Source of the DNA: Ignavibacteriales bacterium
GTDB lineage: Bacteria > Bacteroidota > Ignavibacteria > Ignavibacteriales > Ignavibacteriaceae
Direction: 5' to 3'
Assembly (NCBI GenBank): GCA_016707585.1
Contig: JADJHL010000012.1
Location: 527,613-591,612 of the forward strand
DNA length: 64,000 nucleotides
The notes beneath the pieces are model-generated. The model was given only the letters and a program-made list of their open reading frames with translations. It was not told the origin of the DNA and did not search any database. Below are positions 48,818 to 57,724 of this stretch, piece after piece; the stretch's first letter is position 1; each line of letters starts with the position of its first letter. A program made the position numbers and the translations under genes.

Positions 48818-49198
48818 CTATTTGTTCCTAATGTTTACAAAATCATTATATTCTTCAAACTTATCATCAGGAAGATTATACCATAAAATCTTTTTTGAAT
48901 CCCTTAATATTTTAAATGTATCAACTCTTGGATTTGTTAAATGACTTCCTGTACAATCTTCAAAAATTATGATTTAACTCCAATTGTAACAATAAAGTAA
49001 TTTTAATCAATCAATCTTATCAGTAAAAAATTGCAAGCATTCCATTTTTGTCCAAGCTGAGTAAACTGAATCATTCTCAATTTTATTCATAAGGATTCTA
49101 ATTGCTTGATTTTCACTTAATAAAGTATCTGTTGTTTGTGAAAATATATTAGCAAAAGAAATAATGATTAGAATAAATGATAGATTGAAAAATTTCAT
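48818..49198 (-). pseudogene. Cassette gene 3: broken exported-protein gene
   Basis: It starts with a good signal peptide (MKFFNLSFILIIISFANIFSQ to about residue 21) and NKIENDSVYSAWTKMECLQFF, then stops (TGA at 49007-49009). After a second in-frame stop the original frame resumes with FEDCTGSHLTNPRVDTFKIL and KKILWYNLPDDKFEEY up to a TAG at 48818. Between the stops the other frame reads YFIVTIGVKS, so two compensating indels are likely. The parent would have had about 126 residues. Family unknown. Confidence 0.75.
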
Positions 49199-49223
49199 AT
49201 TTTACTCATACATCGTTAAAGTT

Positions 49224-49449
49224 GCCTAACGACGTTGCGCCTAACCCGCCGCCCATAACAAGGAAGCCAAGTAAAACACAAATGCCAATGATTAAACAAA
49301 CTGCACTTAACTTGCGTCAGCAAAAGTGCGGTTTGTAAGTTAATTAATTAGAACGAACACTTAGAACAAAATGCCGAACAAAAACAAAACGCCAAAAATT
49401 ATAAATCCGCCGAACTAAAATGGCGGTCGGGTTGAGGCGCTGGTTATAC
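49224..49449 (-). repeat. attC site 4
   Basis: 226 bp. Cores GCCTAAC and GTTATAC. Inner hairpin type A with one broken pair (GTGCGGTTTG). Confidence 0.92.
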
Positions 49450-49531
49450 CTATTATTAAAAATATTAAAACTAAATTAAAATTAGTTAAAATTCAATACC
49501 ATAAAATCCTCTTAAATCTGTTCAATTTCAA

Positions 49532-49896
49532 TCAGACTAACTTTAAAACCGACAATTCATCAACTACTCCTAAAACAGTCCAAACTGTTTTACCAGTATC
49601 AAATTTTTCTGAGTAATATGTTTTTACAGCTGACTTTGGGAATGTTTTAATGCTTCCATTTTTATTTATACTCACTACTGAATCATCGTTAAGATGTTGC
49701 CAAAACCTTTTGATTAAAACTTGAAGTCAATCAATTATCATTTTTCAATAAAAATGATTTTACTAATTTTAATTGATTTATCATCTTCTAAAGTAGTTTC
49801 GCGAATTGAGTAACAACTACTTAATGAAAGATTAATAAATAAAAGGATGATAATTCCTATTACATATTTATTAAAAAAGTAAAATCTGAATTTCAT
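49532..49896 (-). pseudogene. Cassette gene 4: broken lipoprotein gene
   Basis: ATG at 49896 begins a 52-residue frame with a lipobox (FINLSLSSC) that stops at 49738. In another frame the coding signal continues: INKNGSIKTFPKSAVKTYY, SEKFDTGKTVWTVLGV, to a stop at 49532. At least one frameshift plus a stop separate the parts. The pattern of a short lipoprotein with a DG..K.FPKS..K.YY segment recurs in small FCB lipoproteins, but I cannot name the family. Confidence 0.7.
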
Positions 49897-49906
49897 AATA
49901 TTAACG

Positions 49907-50133
49907 GTATAACGACGTTGCGCCTAACCCGCCGCCCATAACAAGGAAGCCAAGTAAAACACAACTGATAAATATTTAAACAAACGGCACTTAACTTGCG
50001 TCAGCAGTAAAGCCGAATGCAAGTTAATTAATTAGAACGAACACTTAGAACAAAATGCCTAACAAAAACAAAACGCCAATAATTATAAATCCACCGAACC
50101 AAAACGGCGGTCGGGTTGAGGCGCTGGTTATAA
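49907..50133 (-). repeat. attC site 5
   Basis: 227 bp. Cores GTATAAC and GTTATAA. The inner hairpin is decayed: left arm AAACGGCACTT, right arm TAAAGCCGAATGC, no longer complementary over its length. The local GC hairpin is also weakened (CCACCG). Confidence 0.9.
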
Positions 50134-50140
50134 TGGTGAT

Positions 50141-50809
50141 TTATAGAGTGCGCTTAAAACCAATTCCAAAACTGTGAACAGCATTTATATAAGAATTCTT
50201 ATGATAGCAATATGAAAAATCTAGTAGAAAATAATCAGAAACTGGGACATAAATACCTGAACCAATACCTAGACTGAATGCCCAAATATTATCATTCCCG
50301 TTTATCTCAGAAGTTGTACTACTATATGATCTATCGTAAGAAGTTAAAACTTGACCAGTTGACTCAGCATAAGTTTCAACCTTCTGACTATAACTATAAT
50401 AATTTATAAGAAGATCATAACCAGATGTAACAAATACATAGGGTCTTAAACTTGAAATTGAAAAGTTATATTGAGCGGAAAGATCAAATGGGATAATCGT
50501 AAAATTACGTTCATAATCAATCACTTTTGTAACAAAATAATCATTATGAGCAAAGCTATAATCTCTACTTTCTATAAAAGATCTCTCTGAGAGAATTGTA
50601 GGTAGCAAAGCAGTATTAAAAGAAAACGAAATATTACTATTGAGATTATAATTTAATCCAAGTTTTATTCCTACAGTGCTATTATTTACGTTTATAAAAT
50701 TCGTTCTAATACTTGCGTTTATTGAAAAGCGATTAACCTTAGAAAGTTCTTGTGGAAACAAAAACTGAACACAAATAAGAATAATAGAAACAACATTAAT
50801 TACTTTCAT
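50141..50809 (-). CDS. Cassette gene 5: outer-membrane beta-barrel-like protein
   Basis: Signal peptide (about 1-19, ending FLFPQ), then a series of alternating strands (RFSINASIRTNFINV, GIKLGLNYNLNSNISFSFN, IPFDLSAQYNFSI, AFSLGIGSGIYVPVSDYFLLDFSY) and a final SFGIGFKRTL, the pattern of an 8- to 10-stranded OmpA/OprF-type barrel. 222 residues. ATG at 50809. The cassette ends CCATTATAAC and GTTATAATGG are exact complements. Confidence 0.78.
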   Translation of the reverse strand: MKVINVVSIILICVQFLFPQELSKVNRFSINASIRTNFINVNNSTVGIKLGLNYNLNSNISFSFNTALLPTILSERSFIESRDYSFAHNDYFVTKVIDYERNFTIIPFDLSAQYNFSISSLRPYVFVTSGYDLLINYYSYSQKVETYAESTGQVLTSYDRSYSSTTSEINGNDNIWAFSLGIGSGIYVPVSDYFLLDFSYCYHKNSYINAVHSFGIGFKRTL

Positions 50810-50824
50810 ACTACCTCCAAACCA

Positions 50825-51051
50825 TTATAACGACGTTGCGCCTAACCCGCCGCCCATAACAAGGAAGCCAAGTAAAACACAACTGATAAATATTAAACAA
50901 ACTGCACTTAACTTGCGTCAGCAAAAGTGCAGTTTGTAAGTTAATTAATTAGAACGAACACTTAGAACAACAAACTATAACTAAAACACAATTTCAAAAA
51001 TCTCAAATCCGCCGAACTAAAACGGCGGTCGGGTTGAGGCGCTGGTTAGGT
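50825..51051 (-). repeat. attC site 6
   Basis: 227 bp. Cores TTATAAC and GTTAGGT; inner hairpin type A, fully paired. Confidence 0.92.
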
Positions 51052-51056
51052 GCAAT

Positions 51057-51461
51057 TTATTTTTTTAAGAATAAAATACTAAATACAGGAACTATAACAG
51101 CTAACATTACATAAACCCAAGCATAGACTCTATCGATGAATAATCCAGATTTAAAATTCATTGCAACATCTTTTGGAACTCTTTTCATTTTTTTTAAGAA
51201 CATTATAAATGAACATCGATATAGAAATACTTGATAAAGTGGCGAAACAGAAAGCAAATAAATATCCAATGAAATCGTTTTATTTATATAAAGTAGAGAA
51301 AATATTGATGCAACAAGAATTAAAAATTTTAATGTTAAAGAATATGGTTTCTTAAGGATGATTAATTTGGGTTTATAAAAAATATGAAATGCTGGGATTC
51401 CCATAATTCCATATATAAGTATTAAATAAGAAAATATTTCGTTGGATTTAAAATCTATCAT
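51057..51461 (-). CDS. Cassette gene 6: small polytopic membrane protein
   Basis: 134 residues from ATG at 51461 with about four hydrophobic helices (IFSYLILIYGIMGIPAF, TLKFLILVASIFSLLYI, DIYLLSVSPLYQVFLY, YAWVYVMLAVIVPVFSILF). The frame extends 129 bases up through the attC, but no signal supports the longer form. No family recognised. Cassette ends GCACCTAAC/GTTAGGTGC match. Confidence 0.68.
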   Translation of the reverse strand: MIDFKSNEIFSYLILIYGIMGIPAFHIFYKPKLIILKKPYSLTLKFLILVASIFSLLYINKTISLDIYLLSVSPLYQVFLYRCSFIMFLKKMKRVPKDVAMNFKSGLFIDRVYAWVYVMLAVIVPVFSILFLKK

Positions 51462-51478
51462 ATCATTAATTTGTAAGC

Positions 51479-51702
51479 ACCTAACGACGTTGCGCCTAAC
51501 CCGCCGCCCATAACAAGGAAGCCGAGTAAAACACAACTGATAAATATTTAGCCGTAGGTTTGTAACTTGTTCAGTACAAACCGAAGGCAAGTTAATTAAT
51601 TAGAACGAACACTTAGAACAAAATGATAAACAAAAAACTAAACGCCAAAAATTATAAATCCGCCGAGCTAAAACGGCGGTCGGGTTGAGGCGCTTGTTAT
51701 AA
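51479..51702 (-). repeat. attC site 7
   Basis: 224 bp. Cores ACCTAAC and GTTATAA, spacer variant GCGCTTG. Inner hairpin type D (arms GCCGTAGGTTTGTA / TACAAACCGAAGGC). Confidence 0.92.
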
Positions 51703-51705
51703 AAA

Positions 51706-52113
51706 CTAAAACAGAAAAAACTTAATAATGAGAACCCACATAATAAAGCCACCTAATAAACAAAAAAACCTTTGTTTAGCTTTTCTATAATATCCTTCAT
51801 TTTCTAATTCAATAACTGAATCATTATTATCAAAGAAGTGCCGAAATGCTAGAAACGGCAAAAGAAACATAAAAAGCAAATACCAGTGCGGATAACTTGC
51901 ATTTTCTTTAATTGAACTCTTTTTAGTTTTAGCTTTAGTAGTAATATCTTTCAGGAAAGATTGCTTATCAGATTTGATTCCTCTTTTTATAAGTTCATCT
52001 TGAGCAACTAAAACAGCATCTTCATTCCAATCTTCTATATTGGAAACAATTTCCAACAACTCATCAGTTGATCTACTTGCAATAGAAGGATTGTAATTCA
52101 AATTAAACTTCAA
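51706..52113 (-). CDS. Cassette gene 7: membrane protein with soluble N-terminal half
   Basis: 135 residues from a TTG at 52113, since no ATG lies before the conserved-looking NYNPSIASRSTDELLEIVSN. Residues about 1-65 are helical and charged (DELIKRGIKSDKQSFLKDI); two helices follow (HWYLLFMFLLPFLAFRHFF; FCLLGGFIMWVLIIKFFLF). Family unknown. The cassette ends GTTTTTATAAC/GTTATAAAAAC are exact complements. Confidence 0.65.
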   Translation of the reverse strand: MKFNLNYNPSIASRSTDELLEIVSNIEDWNEDAVLVAQDELIKRGIKSDKQSFLKDITTKAKTKKSSIKENASYPHWYLLFMFLLPFLAFRHFFDNNDSVIELENEGYYRKAKQRFFCLLGGFIMWVLIIKFFLF

Positions 52114-52120
52114 ATTGTTT

Positions 52121-52346
52121 TTATAACGACGTTGCGCTTAACCCGCCGCCCATAACAAGGAAGCCAAGTAAAGCACAAATGCCAATGATTAAACAAACTG
52201 CACTTAACTTGCGTCAGCAAAAGTGCAGTTTGTAAGTTAATTAATTAGAATGAACACTTAGAACAAAATGCCTAACAAAAACCAAACGCCAAAAATTATA
52301 AAATCGCCGAACTAAAACGGCGGTCGGGTTGAGGCGCTGGTTATAC
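52121..52346 (-). repeat. attC site 8
   Basis: 226 bp. Cores TTATAAC and GTTATAC; left arm variant GCGCTTAACCC; inner hairpin type A. Confidence 0.92.
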
Positions 52347-52355
52347 AACGACTTA

Positions 52356-52835
52356 TTATTTTTTGAAAAAGAAACTTATTTTTGAATCCATATCTAATAT
52401 CCCATCTGTCATCGATTCACCTTTAACAAAAGCAGCATTCCATCCGCTTTCGAGTGGAATGAAGAACGCCCATCCCTTTTCAATAGAAATATCATTGTCA
52501 GTAATGTTTCTAACATCTGAGAGAGTGCTATTAATATTTAATTTCTCTGATGTGACAAAAGATTCATCATCAGTCGAAATATAGATGACTTTTTTGAAGT
52601 CATTAACTGCTACATAATAATTTATGTTTTTACAATTAACTGAATAGGCATTAGATAATTCAGATGAAGAAATCAATAATGAAAAATCAGGAACACCCCT
52701 AGGATGAAATAGATTGTTAAGATTTGGAAGTTCATCCAAAATCATAGGATTATTTTTAGTCCCAGTTTCAGAAGTAGAACAGGATAGAAAAATTTCTAAT
52801 AAAAGTATTACAGAAATAGTTAAATGATTTTTCAT
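52356..52835 (-). CDS. Cassette gene 8: predicted lipoprotein, function unknown
   Basis: Signal sequence with lipobox EIFLSC, lipid Cys about residue 19, then a Ser/Thr-rich linker. The body (to 159) shows NYYVAVNDFKKVIYISTDDE and GWAFFIPLESGWNAAF, a small beta-rich domain. No family recognised. Cassette ends GTTGTATAAC/GTTATACAAC are complementary. Confidence 0.7.
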   Translation of the reverse strand: MKNHLTISVILLLEIFLSCSTSETGTKNNPMILDELPNLNNLFHPRGVPDFSLLISSSELSNAYSVNCKNINYYVAVNDFKKVIYISTDDESFVTSEKLNINSTLSDVRNITDNDISIEKGWAFFIPLESGWNAAFVKGESMTDGILDMDSKISFFFKK

Positions 52836-52847
52836 ATTTATTTAGTT

Positions 52848-53074
52848 GTATAACGACGTTGCGCCTAACCCGCCGCCCATAACAGGGAAGCCAAGTAAAA
52901 CACAAATGCCAATGATTAAACAAACTGCACTTAACTTGCGTCAGCAAAAGTGCAGTTTGTAAGTTAATTAATTAAAACGAACACTTAGAACAACAAACTA
53001 TACCTAAAACACAATTTCAAAAATCTCAAAACCGCCGAACCAAAATGGCGGTCGGGTTGAGGCGCTGGTTATAC
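52848..53074 (-). repeat. attC site 9
   Basis: 227 bp. Cores GTATAAC and GTTATAC; inner hairpin type A; TGGCGG variant of the right arm. Confidence 0.92.
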
Positions 53075-53079
53075 AAAAA

Positions 53080-53928
53080 CTATTTATAAATTGGGACAGT
53101 AAAAGTTCCATTTCGTATTTCAATTTTTGGGCCTAGCATATAAAATCCTTCATAAGCATCAAATGAAAATGTACCTGAGCAAATATTACTAATCTCATCA
53201 TATTGTTCTACTATAAATGTGGCAGAAGAAGTTGAATCTGATAAATATCGAATGACCATATCAGTATCAAAAATTGAATACTCAGCTTTTTGGAAAGGAA
53301 TACTATAAACACCAACGCCATTAAAGTTATTTATTCCAACAGTAATGTATGAAGAATAAAAATTTACAATAATCAAAATATCGGAGGAAGTTTTTTTACT
53401 TAAATATGCCGAAGGAAAATTAAATACTTTCATATTATTATTATAAACCGTATCAATCTTAACAGCAACATCAGAATTGATTGGGTTAAATAGTAATGTA
53501 TTCAAGCTTGTTTTAATATAAGTTTGGGAATAGTTCTGATCACCAATCACTATTCTATTACCGTTTATATTGTAATGGAGAGTGTCTGTAAAAGCATAAA
53601 ACTTATAAGCGTATTTTATAACAATTTTTCCATTTATGGCTGAAATTATTGAATCAATTCTTGGATACTGGCTAATTGCAACTTTACCTGTACTTGTTTC
53701 AATACCAAGAGGAATCATAGTCTGATTTTTGTTTATTTGAAAACCCTGAAAATTATAATCAGGTGATGGAAAACTTAAATTCAAGCTATCAACTAAATAC
53801 CATTCTCCTACGAGATTTGAATCGAAATTACAATTAGAATCAATAGGATTATTATCTTTTGAACACGAATTAAAACAAAGAAGACAGAAGAATATAATTG
53901 CAATGAAATTTCTAATTACATTTTTCAT
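53080..53928 (-). CDS. Cassette gene 9: predicted lipoprotein with lipocalin-like start
   Basis: Lipobox LLCFNSC with the lipid Cys near residue 22 and the Bacteroidetes-style CSKDNNP after it. The mature N-terminus NLVGEWYLVDSLNL looks like the opening strand of lipocalin-like/DUF domains found in many FCB lipoproteins; the remaining 240 residues are beta-rich. 282 residues, the second longest intact cassette gene. Cassette ends TTTTGTATAAC/GTTATACAAAA match. Confidence 0.72.
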   Translation of the reverse strand: MKNVIRNFIAIIFFCLLCFNSCSKDNNPIDSNCNFDSNLVGEWYLVDSLNLSFPSPDYNFQGFQINKNQTMIPLGIETSTGKVAISQYPRIDSIISAINGKIVIKYAYKFYAFTDTLHYNINGNRIVIGDQNYSQTYIKTSLNTLLFNPINSDVAVKIDTVYNNNMKVFNFPSAYLSKKTSSDILIIVNFYSSYITVGINNFNGVGVYSIPFQKAEYSIFDTDMVIRYLSDSTSSATFIVEQYDEISNICSGTFSFDAYEGFYMLGPKIEIRNGTFTVPIYK

Positions 53929-53941
53929 AATTTACTCTTTT

Positions 53942-54167
53942 GTATAACGACGTTGCGCTTAACCCGCCGCCCATAACAAGGAAGCCAAGCTAAAACACAA
54001 CTGATAAATATTAAGCCGTAGGTGCTTATCTTGCGTCAGCAAAGCACCGAAGGCAAGTTAATTAATTAGAACGAACACCTTGAACAAAATCTATAACTAA
54101 AATACAATTTCAAAAATCTCAAATCCGCCAAACTAAAATGGCGGTCGGGTTGAGGCGCTGGTTATAC
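53942..54167 (-). repeat. attC site 10
   Basis: 226 bp. Cores GTATAAC and GTTATAC; left arm variant GCGCTTAACCC; inner hairpin type C (arms GCCGTAGGTGCTT / AAGCACCGAAGGC). Confidence 0.92.
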
Positions 54168-54185
54168 CTTTAATATGCAATGGCT

Positions 54186-54893
54186 TTATTGTTTTTCCCA
54201 AAATATTTTTTTTTCTTGTAGAATTGATGGTGATATTTTTTTTATTGGTTTTAGCTCATACAATATTGTCCCAACTTCTGGTAAATCTTTTGTAAAAGTT
54301 CCGTCTTGATTCTTGTAAATAAATGACATGCTTTTGCGCAATCTTGCGGAAACCTCAATATATTTAATGGAATCCGATTCAGCTTTAATAGTAGTACCTC
54401 CTAATGGAAAGGAAATTATCTCTTTCTCATTATTTTTTGAAACTATACGAATTCTTATCGAGTCTTTGGTTGTCGAAACTGTATCAAAGTCTGAAATGAT
54501 TCTACGTACAGAGTTGGTTGTATAATAGAAAGTTTTTACAACAAAATCTGCAATTTCTTTATACTCTACATTTATCGGTAATGTGTCTAAAGGTTGTTTT
54601 AATCCATAATTAAAATTATAGACAAGGAGAGTATCTTCTGAAATCCATTCACTTATTACTCCATCAATTGATTCTCCTTCACCTTCTTCAAAATTATCGT
54701 TTATCGAAAAAACTTCAATACCAGTTTTATCTGAACTGAAAGCCATAAGGCCATATCTAGCATAATCATAAATAATATGATTTCCACTTGGTGTCAACTG
54801 TGTTCGAAATTTGTAATAATCAGGTTTTTCTTTTTGAACGTCACAAGCGTTGAACAAAAATCCAGTTACAATTATTGCAATAATTTTTTGCAT
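54186..54893 (-). CDS. Cassette gene 10: predicted lipoprotein, function unknown
   Basis: True start ATG at 54893 (MQKIIAIIVTGFLFNAC, lipobox FLFNAC); the longer frame to 54944 is translated attC. 235 residues, beta-rich, with strands such as GNHIIYDYARYGLMAF and VSEWI-type turns; no family recognised. Cassette ends AAAGGTATAAC/GTTATACCTTT are exact complements. Confidence 0.7.
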   Translation of the reverse strand: MQKIIAIIVTGFLFNACDVQKEKPDYYKFRTQLTPSGNHIIYDYARYGLMAFSSDKTGIEVFSINDNFEEGEGESIDGVISEWISEDTLLVYNFNYGLKQPLDTLPINVEYKEIADFVVKTFYYTTNSVRRIISDFDTVSTTKDSIRIRIVSKNNEKEIISFPLGGTTIKAESDSIKYIEVSARLRKSMSFIYKNQDGTFTKDLPEVGTILYELKPIKKISPSILQEKKIFWEKQ

Positions 54894-54911
54894 AGATTTA
54901 ATAACCAAAAG

Positions 54912-55137
54912 GTATAACGACGTTGCGCCTAACCCGCCGCCCATAACAAGGAAGCCAAGTAAAACACAAATGCCAATGATTAAACAAACTGCACTTAACT
55001 TGCATCAGCAAGTGCAGTTTGTAAGTTAATTAATTAGAACGAACACTTAGAACAACAAACTATAACTAAAACACAATTTCAAAAATCACAAATCCGCCGA
55101 ACTAAAACGGCGGTCGGCGTTGAGGCGCTTGTTATAT
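54912..55137 (-). repeat. attC site 11
   Basis: 226 bp. Cores GTATAAC and GTTATAT. Right arm carries an extra base pattern (GGTCGGCGTTGAGG), shared only with site 14. Inner hairpin type A with a shortened GCATCAG loop. Confidence 0.9.
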
Positions 55138-55144
55138 GCCATTT

Positions 55145-56104
55145 TTAGGAACGAAGTATTTTTAAAATATCAGAAAAAGGTATGAGTTCGGTTAAATAAT
55201 CTAAATATTTATTTGTTTTAGTTTTTATTGTTTGTTCCTTTAGAATATTAAGTGAAGTAATTAGTGATTCCTTTAATAATTTTTTGCCAATATCTGAGTC
55301 ATCAAAAAGTATTGTACGATATGTGAATGCATTAAATCCCAATTCTTTACTATCTGTTCCAATAACAATAATTGGCTTATCTAAATTCTGAGCAAAACCA
55401 AATGAATAAATTACATCGTAATCACGTTCTGATAAATCATAAATCAATATATCTGATTCTTCAATTGCAACTTCTATCCACTGAATAATATAGGTATAAG
55501 GTTTGGCATAACTATCCATTGTAACAATTTCCAAGTTTAATGAACCGGCTACTTCTTTAATAATATTGTACCTTTTTTTGCCTAATTCAGAATTAGGAGT
55601 AGCAACAAATATTTGTTTTTTAAAATCATTTTTTTTCTCTGCAAATATTTCACTTTGCTCTATATACTTTATATAATTATCGTATTTATTGATTGTAGCT
55701 TTTTTGGCTGCTTCTATTTCTTTTCTTATTTCAATTATTTCATAATTCTTTTGTTTTTCATCTTTTTGAAGTAATTGAATATTCTTAGAAATATCCTCAA
55801 GTTGTTCATCCAAAGATTTTAATCCAGCAACTTTCTTTTTCTCAATTTCCAATTTCAACTTTTCGTTTAATTCATATAAACGCTTTAAATCTTTTTCTTG
55901 ATGTATAACAGTTCTTTCGAATATCTCAGTCGCAGTACCAACTGTTTCAAGCTTATCTTTTAAATATTCTGTTTGCTTTTCTGAAAGCGCTATAAATCGA
56001 TTAGAGGTTTTGGAAAAAAGATAGATTAAATAACCAAATCCACAGGCTATTAAAACTAACCAAAGAGGTAACAGATTTTTTAATATTTCAATTATAGTTT
56101 CCAT
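55145..56104 (-). CDS. Cassette gene 11: membrane-anchored coiled-coil protein with TIR/deoxyribosyltransferase-like C-domain
   Basis: 319 residues from ATG at 56104 (another ATG at 56113; the frame upstream is attC). Residues 8-31 are one membrane helix, 38-165 a long charged coiled coil, 165-290 a Rossmann-like domain: QIFVATPNSELGKKRYN, then IIQWIEVAIEESDILIYDLS, DVIYSFGFAQNLDKPIIVIG and a final RTILFDD. The order 'AI..SDI.I.DLS..(D)VIY.FG.A..L.KP.I.I' is that of the nucleoside 2-deoxyribosyltransferase-like / TIR-like sensors seen in bacterial defence proteins. That relation is inferred by motif only. Cassette ends GGCATATAAC/GTTATATGCC match. Confidence 0.72.
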   Translation of the reverse strand: METIIEILKNLLPLWLVLIACGFGYLIYLFSKTSNRFIALSEKQTEYLKDKLETVGTATEIFERTVIHQEKDLKRLYELNEKLKLEIEKKKVAGLKSLDEQLEDISKNIQLLQKDEKQKNYEIIEIRKEIEAAKKATINKYDNYIKYIEQSEIFAEKKNDFKKQIFVATPNSELGKKRYNIIKEVAGSLNLEIVTMDSYAKPYTYIIQWIEVAIEESDILIYDLSERDYDVIYSFGFAQNLDKPIIVIGTDSKELGFNAFTYRTILFDDSDIGKKLLKESLITSLNILKEQTIKTKTNKYLDYLTELIPFSDILKILRS

Positions 56105-56118
56105 ATAATTCATAAGGC

Positions 56119-56341
56119 ATATAACGACGTTGCGCCTAACCCGCCGCCCATAACAAGGAAGCCAAGTAAAGCACAAATGCCAATGATTAAACAAACTGCA
56201 CTTAACTTTCAAAGTAAGTGCAGTTTGTAAGTTAATTAATTAGAACGAACACTTAGAACAAAATGCCGAACAAAAACCAATCGCCAATAATCACAAATCC
56301 ACCGTACTAAAACGGCGGTCGGGTTGAGGCGCTGGTTATAC
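56119..56341 (-). repeat. attC site 12
   Basis: 223 bp. Cores ATATAAC and GTTATAC. Inner hairpin type A stem with an unrelated loop (TTCAAAG instead of TGCGTCAG). Local GC hairpin weakened (CCACCG). Confidence 0.91.
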
Positions 56342-56381
56342 TGTTTTTAGATTTTATAGAAAATAATAAAGCAAAAATTAA

Positions 56382-56618
56382 CTAAGAGAAAAAACTGTAA
56401 TAAACTAGCACACCAATGACGAGGATATTAAATAATATTGAAAAAATAATTTCTAAGACTAAAATAATTTTGTTTCTTGATTCGATGCCGACTTTATTAC
56501 CATTCCATTTATCACTGAAATCTTTTCTATAATTTTTGCTAAAAGTAAACAGCCAAATAAAACTGACACTTTCTAGAAAACTGAACATCTCAGCAAATAA
56601 CCCAAAAAATTCCAGCAT
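56382..56618 (-). CDS. Cassette gene 12: small membrane protein
   Basis: 78 residues from ATG at 56618 (the longer frame to 56738 is attC). Two hydrophobic parts: LFAEMFSFLESVSFIWLF near the start and IILVLEIIFSILFNILVIGV at the end, with a charged middle KNYRKDFSDKWNGNKVG. Family unknown. Cassette ends AACAGTATAAC/GTTATACTGTT are exact complements. Confidence 0.62.
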   Translation of the reverse strand: MLEFFGLFAEMFSFLESVSFIWLFTFSKNYRKDFSDKWNGNKVGIESRNKIILVLEIIFSILFNILVIGVLVYYSFFS

Positions 56619-56638
56619 CTTAAAATATTTCTTTAACA

Positions 56639-56862
56639 GTATAACGACGTTGCGCTTAACCCGCCGCCCATAACAAGGAAGCCGAGCTAAAACGAAATGC
56701 CAATGATTAAACAAACTGCACTTAACTTGCATCAGCAAGTGCAGTTTGCAAGTTAATTAATTAGAACGAACACTTAGAACAAAATGCCGAACAAAAAACT
56801 AATGCCTAAAATCTCAAATCCGCCGAACCAAAACGGCGGTCGGGTTGAGGCGCTGGTTAGGC
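56639..56862 (-). repeat. attC site 13
   Basis: 224 bp. Cores GTATAAC and GTTAGGC; left arm variant GCGCTTAACCC; inner hairpin type A, short loop. Confidence 0.92.
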
Positions 56863-56882
56863 TGATTTAATAAACTGTGAAA

Positions 56883-57479
56883 TTAATTTACCCAATTGAT
56901 TACAAACTTATGAATAACAATCCATTTATTATTTTTATTCATATAGAAAAAGTAAAGTTTTTCTCCCGAAGTTTTTCCAAACTCTAAATCAATCCTCAAT
57001 AAAGCTAGAGAATGACTAGAATTAAATCCAATTCTAGAGGAGGTGGCAAGACCAATTGCATTTGGAAATAAGTTATAAAATGATTCCCAATTTATTTTCT
57101 TATCATTATAAATTTTTGTTTGGACGTCAGAACTTAGAATAAGAGAATGAGAAAATGTTTCTTGAATTATATTTAACGAATAAACTCTATTATTCTTTTT
57201 TAAGAAATCATAAACGATTGAACTATCAGAAATATTCATTTCCTTTATTGCGTTCATTAACAAAATAGAATCTGAATAGCCAAGTGTAAAATTCTTAACA
57301 ATTAGCTTGGAATTATTAATGTTTCTAAACGAAGCAAGAGTATCTGGATTGATATTCTTAAAAAATGATGAGTATAGCTTAATTTCTTCTGATTGAATGT
57401 TATCTATTATTTCATTCTTATCGTTTGAACAAGAAATAAATATAAAAATGAAAATTGAAATAAAAGTATATTTAGTCAT
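56883..57479 (-). CDS. Cassette gene 13: predicted lipoprotein, function unknown
   Basis: Lipobox IFIFISC, lipid Cys near residue 17, followed by SNDKNE. 198 residues; the C-terminal half has SLALLRIDLEFGKTSGEKLY and NNKWIVIHKFVINWV, a beta pattern as in NTF2- or cystatin-like domains. No firm family. Cassette ends CAGCCTAAC/GTTAGGCTG match. Confidence 0.7.
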   Translation of the reverse strand: MTKYTFISIFIFIFISCSNDKNEIIDNIQSEEIKLYSSFFKNINPDTLASFRNINNSKLIVKNFTLGYSDSILLMNAIKEMNISDSSIVYDFLKKNNRVYSLNIIQETFSHSLILSSDVQTKIYNDKKINWESFYNLFPNAIGLATSSRIGFNSSHSLALLRIDLEFGKTSGEKLYFFYMNKNNKWIVIHKFVINWVN

Positions 57480-57489
57480 CTTATTAGCA

Positions 57490-57716
57490 GCCTAACGACG
57501 TTGCGCCTAACCCGCCGCCCATAACAAGGAAGCCAAGTAAAGCACAACTGATAAATATTAAACAGCCGTTGCGTAAATTGCGTCAGCAACGCAAACGGCT
57601 GTAAGTTAATTAATTAGAACGAACACTTAGAACAAAATCTATAACTAAAACACAATTTCAAAAATCACAAATCCGCCGAACTAAAATGGCGGTCGGCGTT
57701 GAGGCGCTGGTTAGGC
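57490..57716 (-). repeat. attC site 14
   Basis: 227 bp. Cores GCCTAAC and GTTAGGC. GGTCGGCGTTGAGG right-arm variant as in site 11. Inner hairpin type B. Confidence 0.9.
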
Positions 57717-57724
57717 AAAAAATA

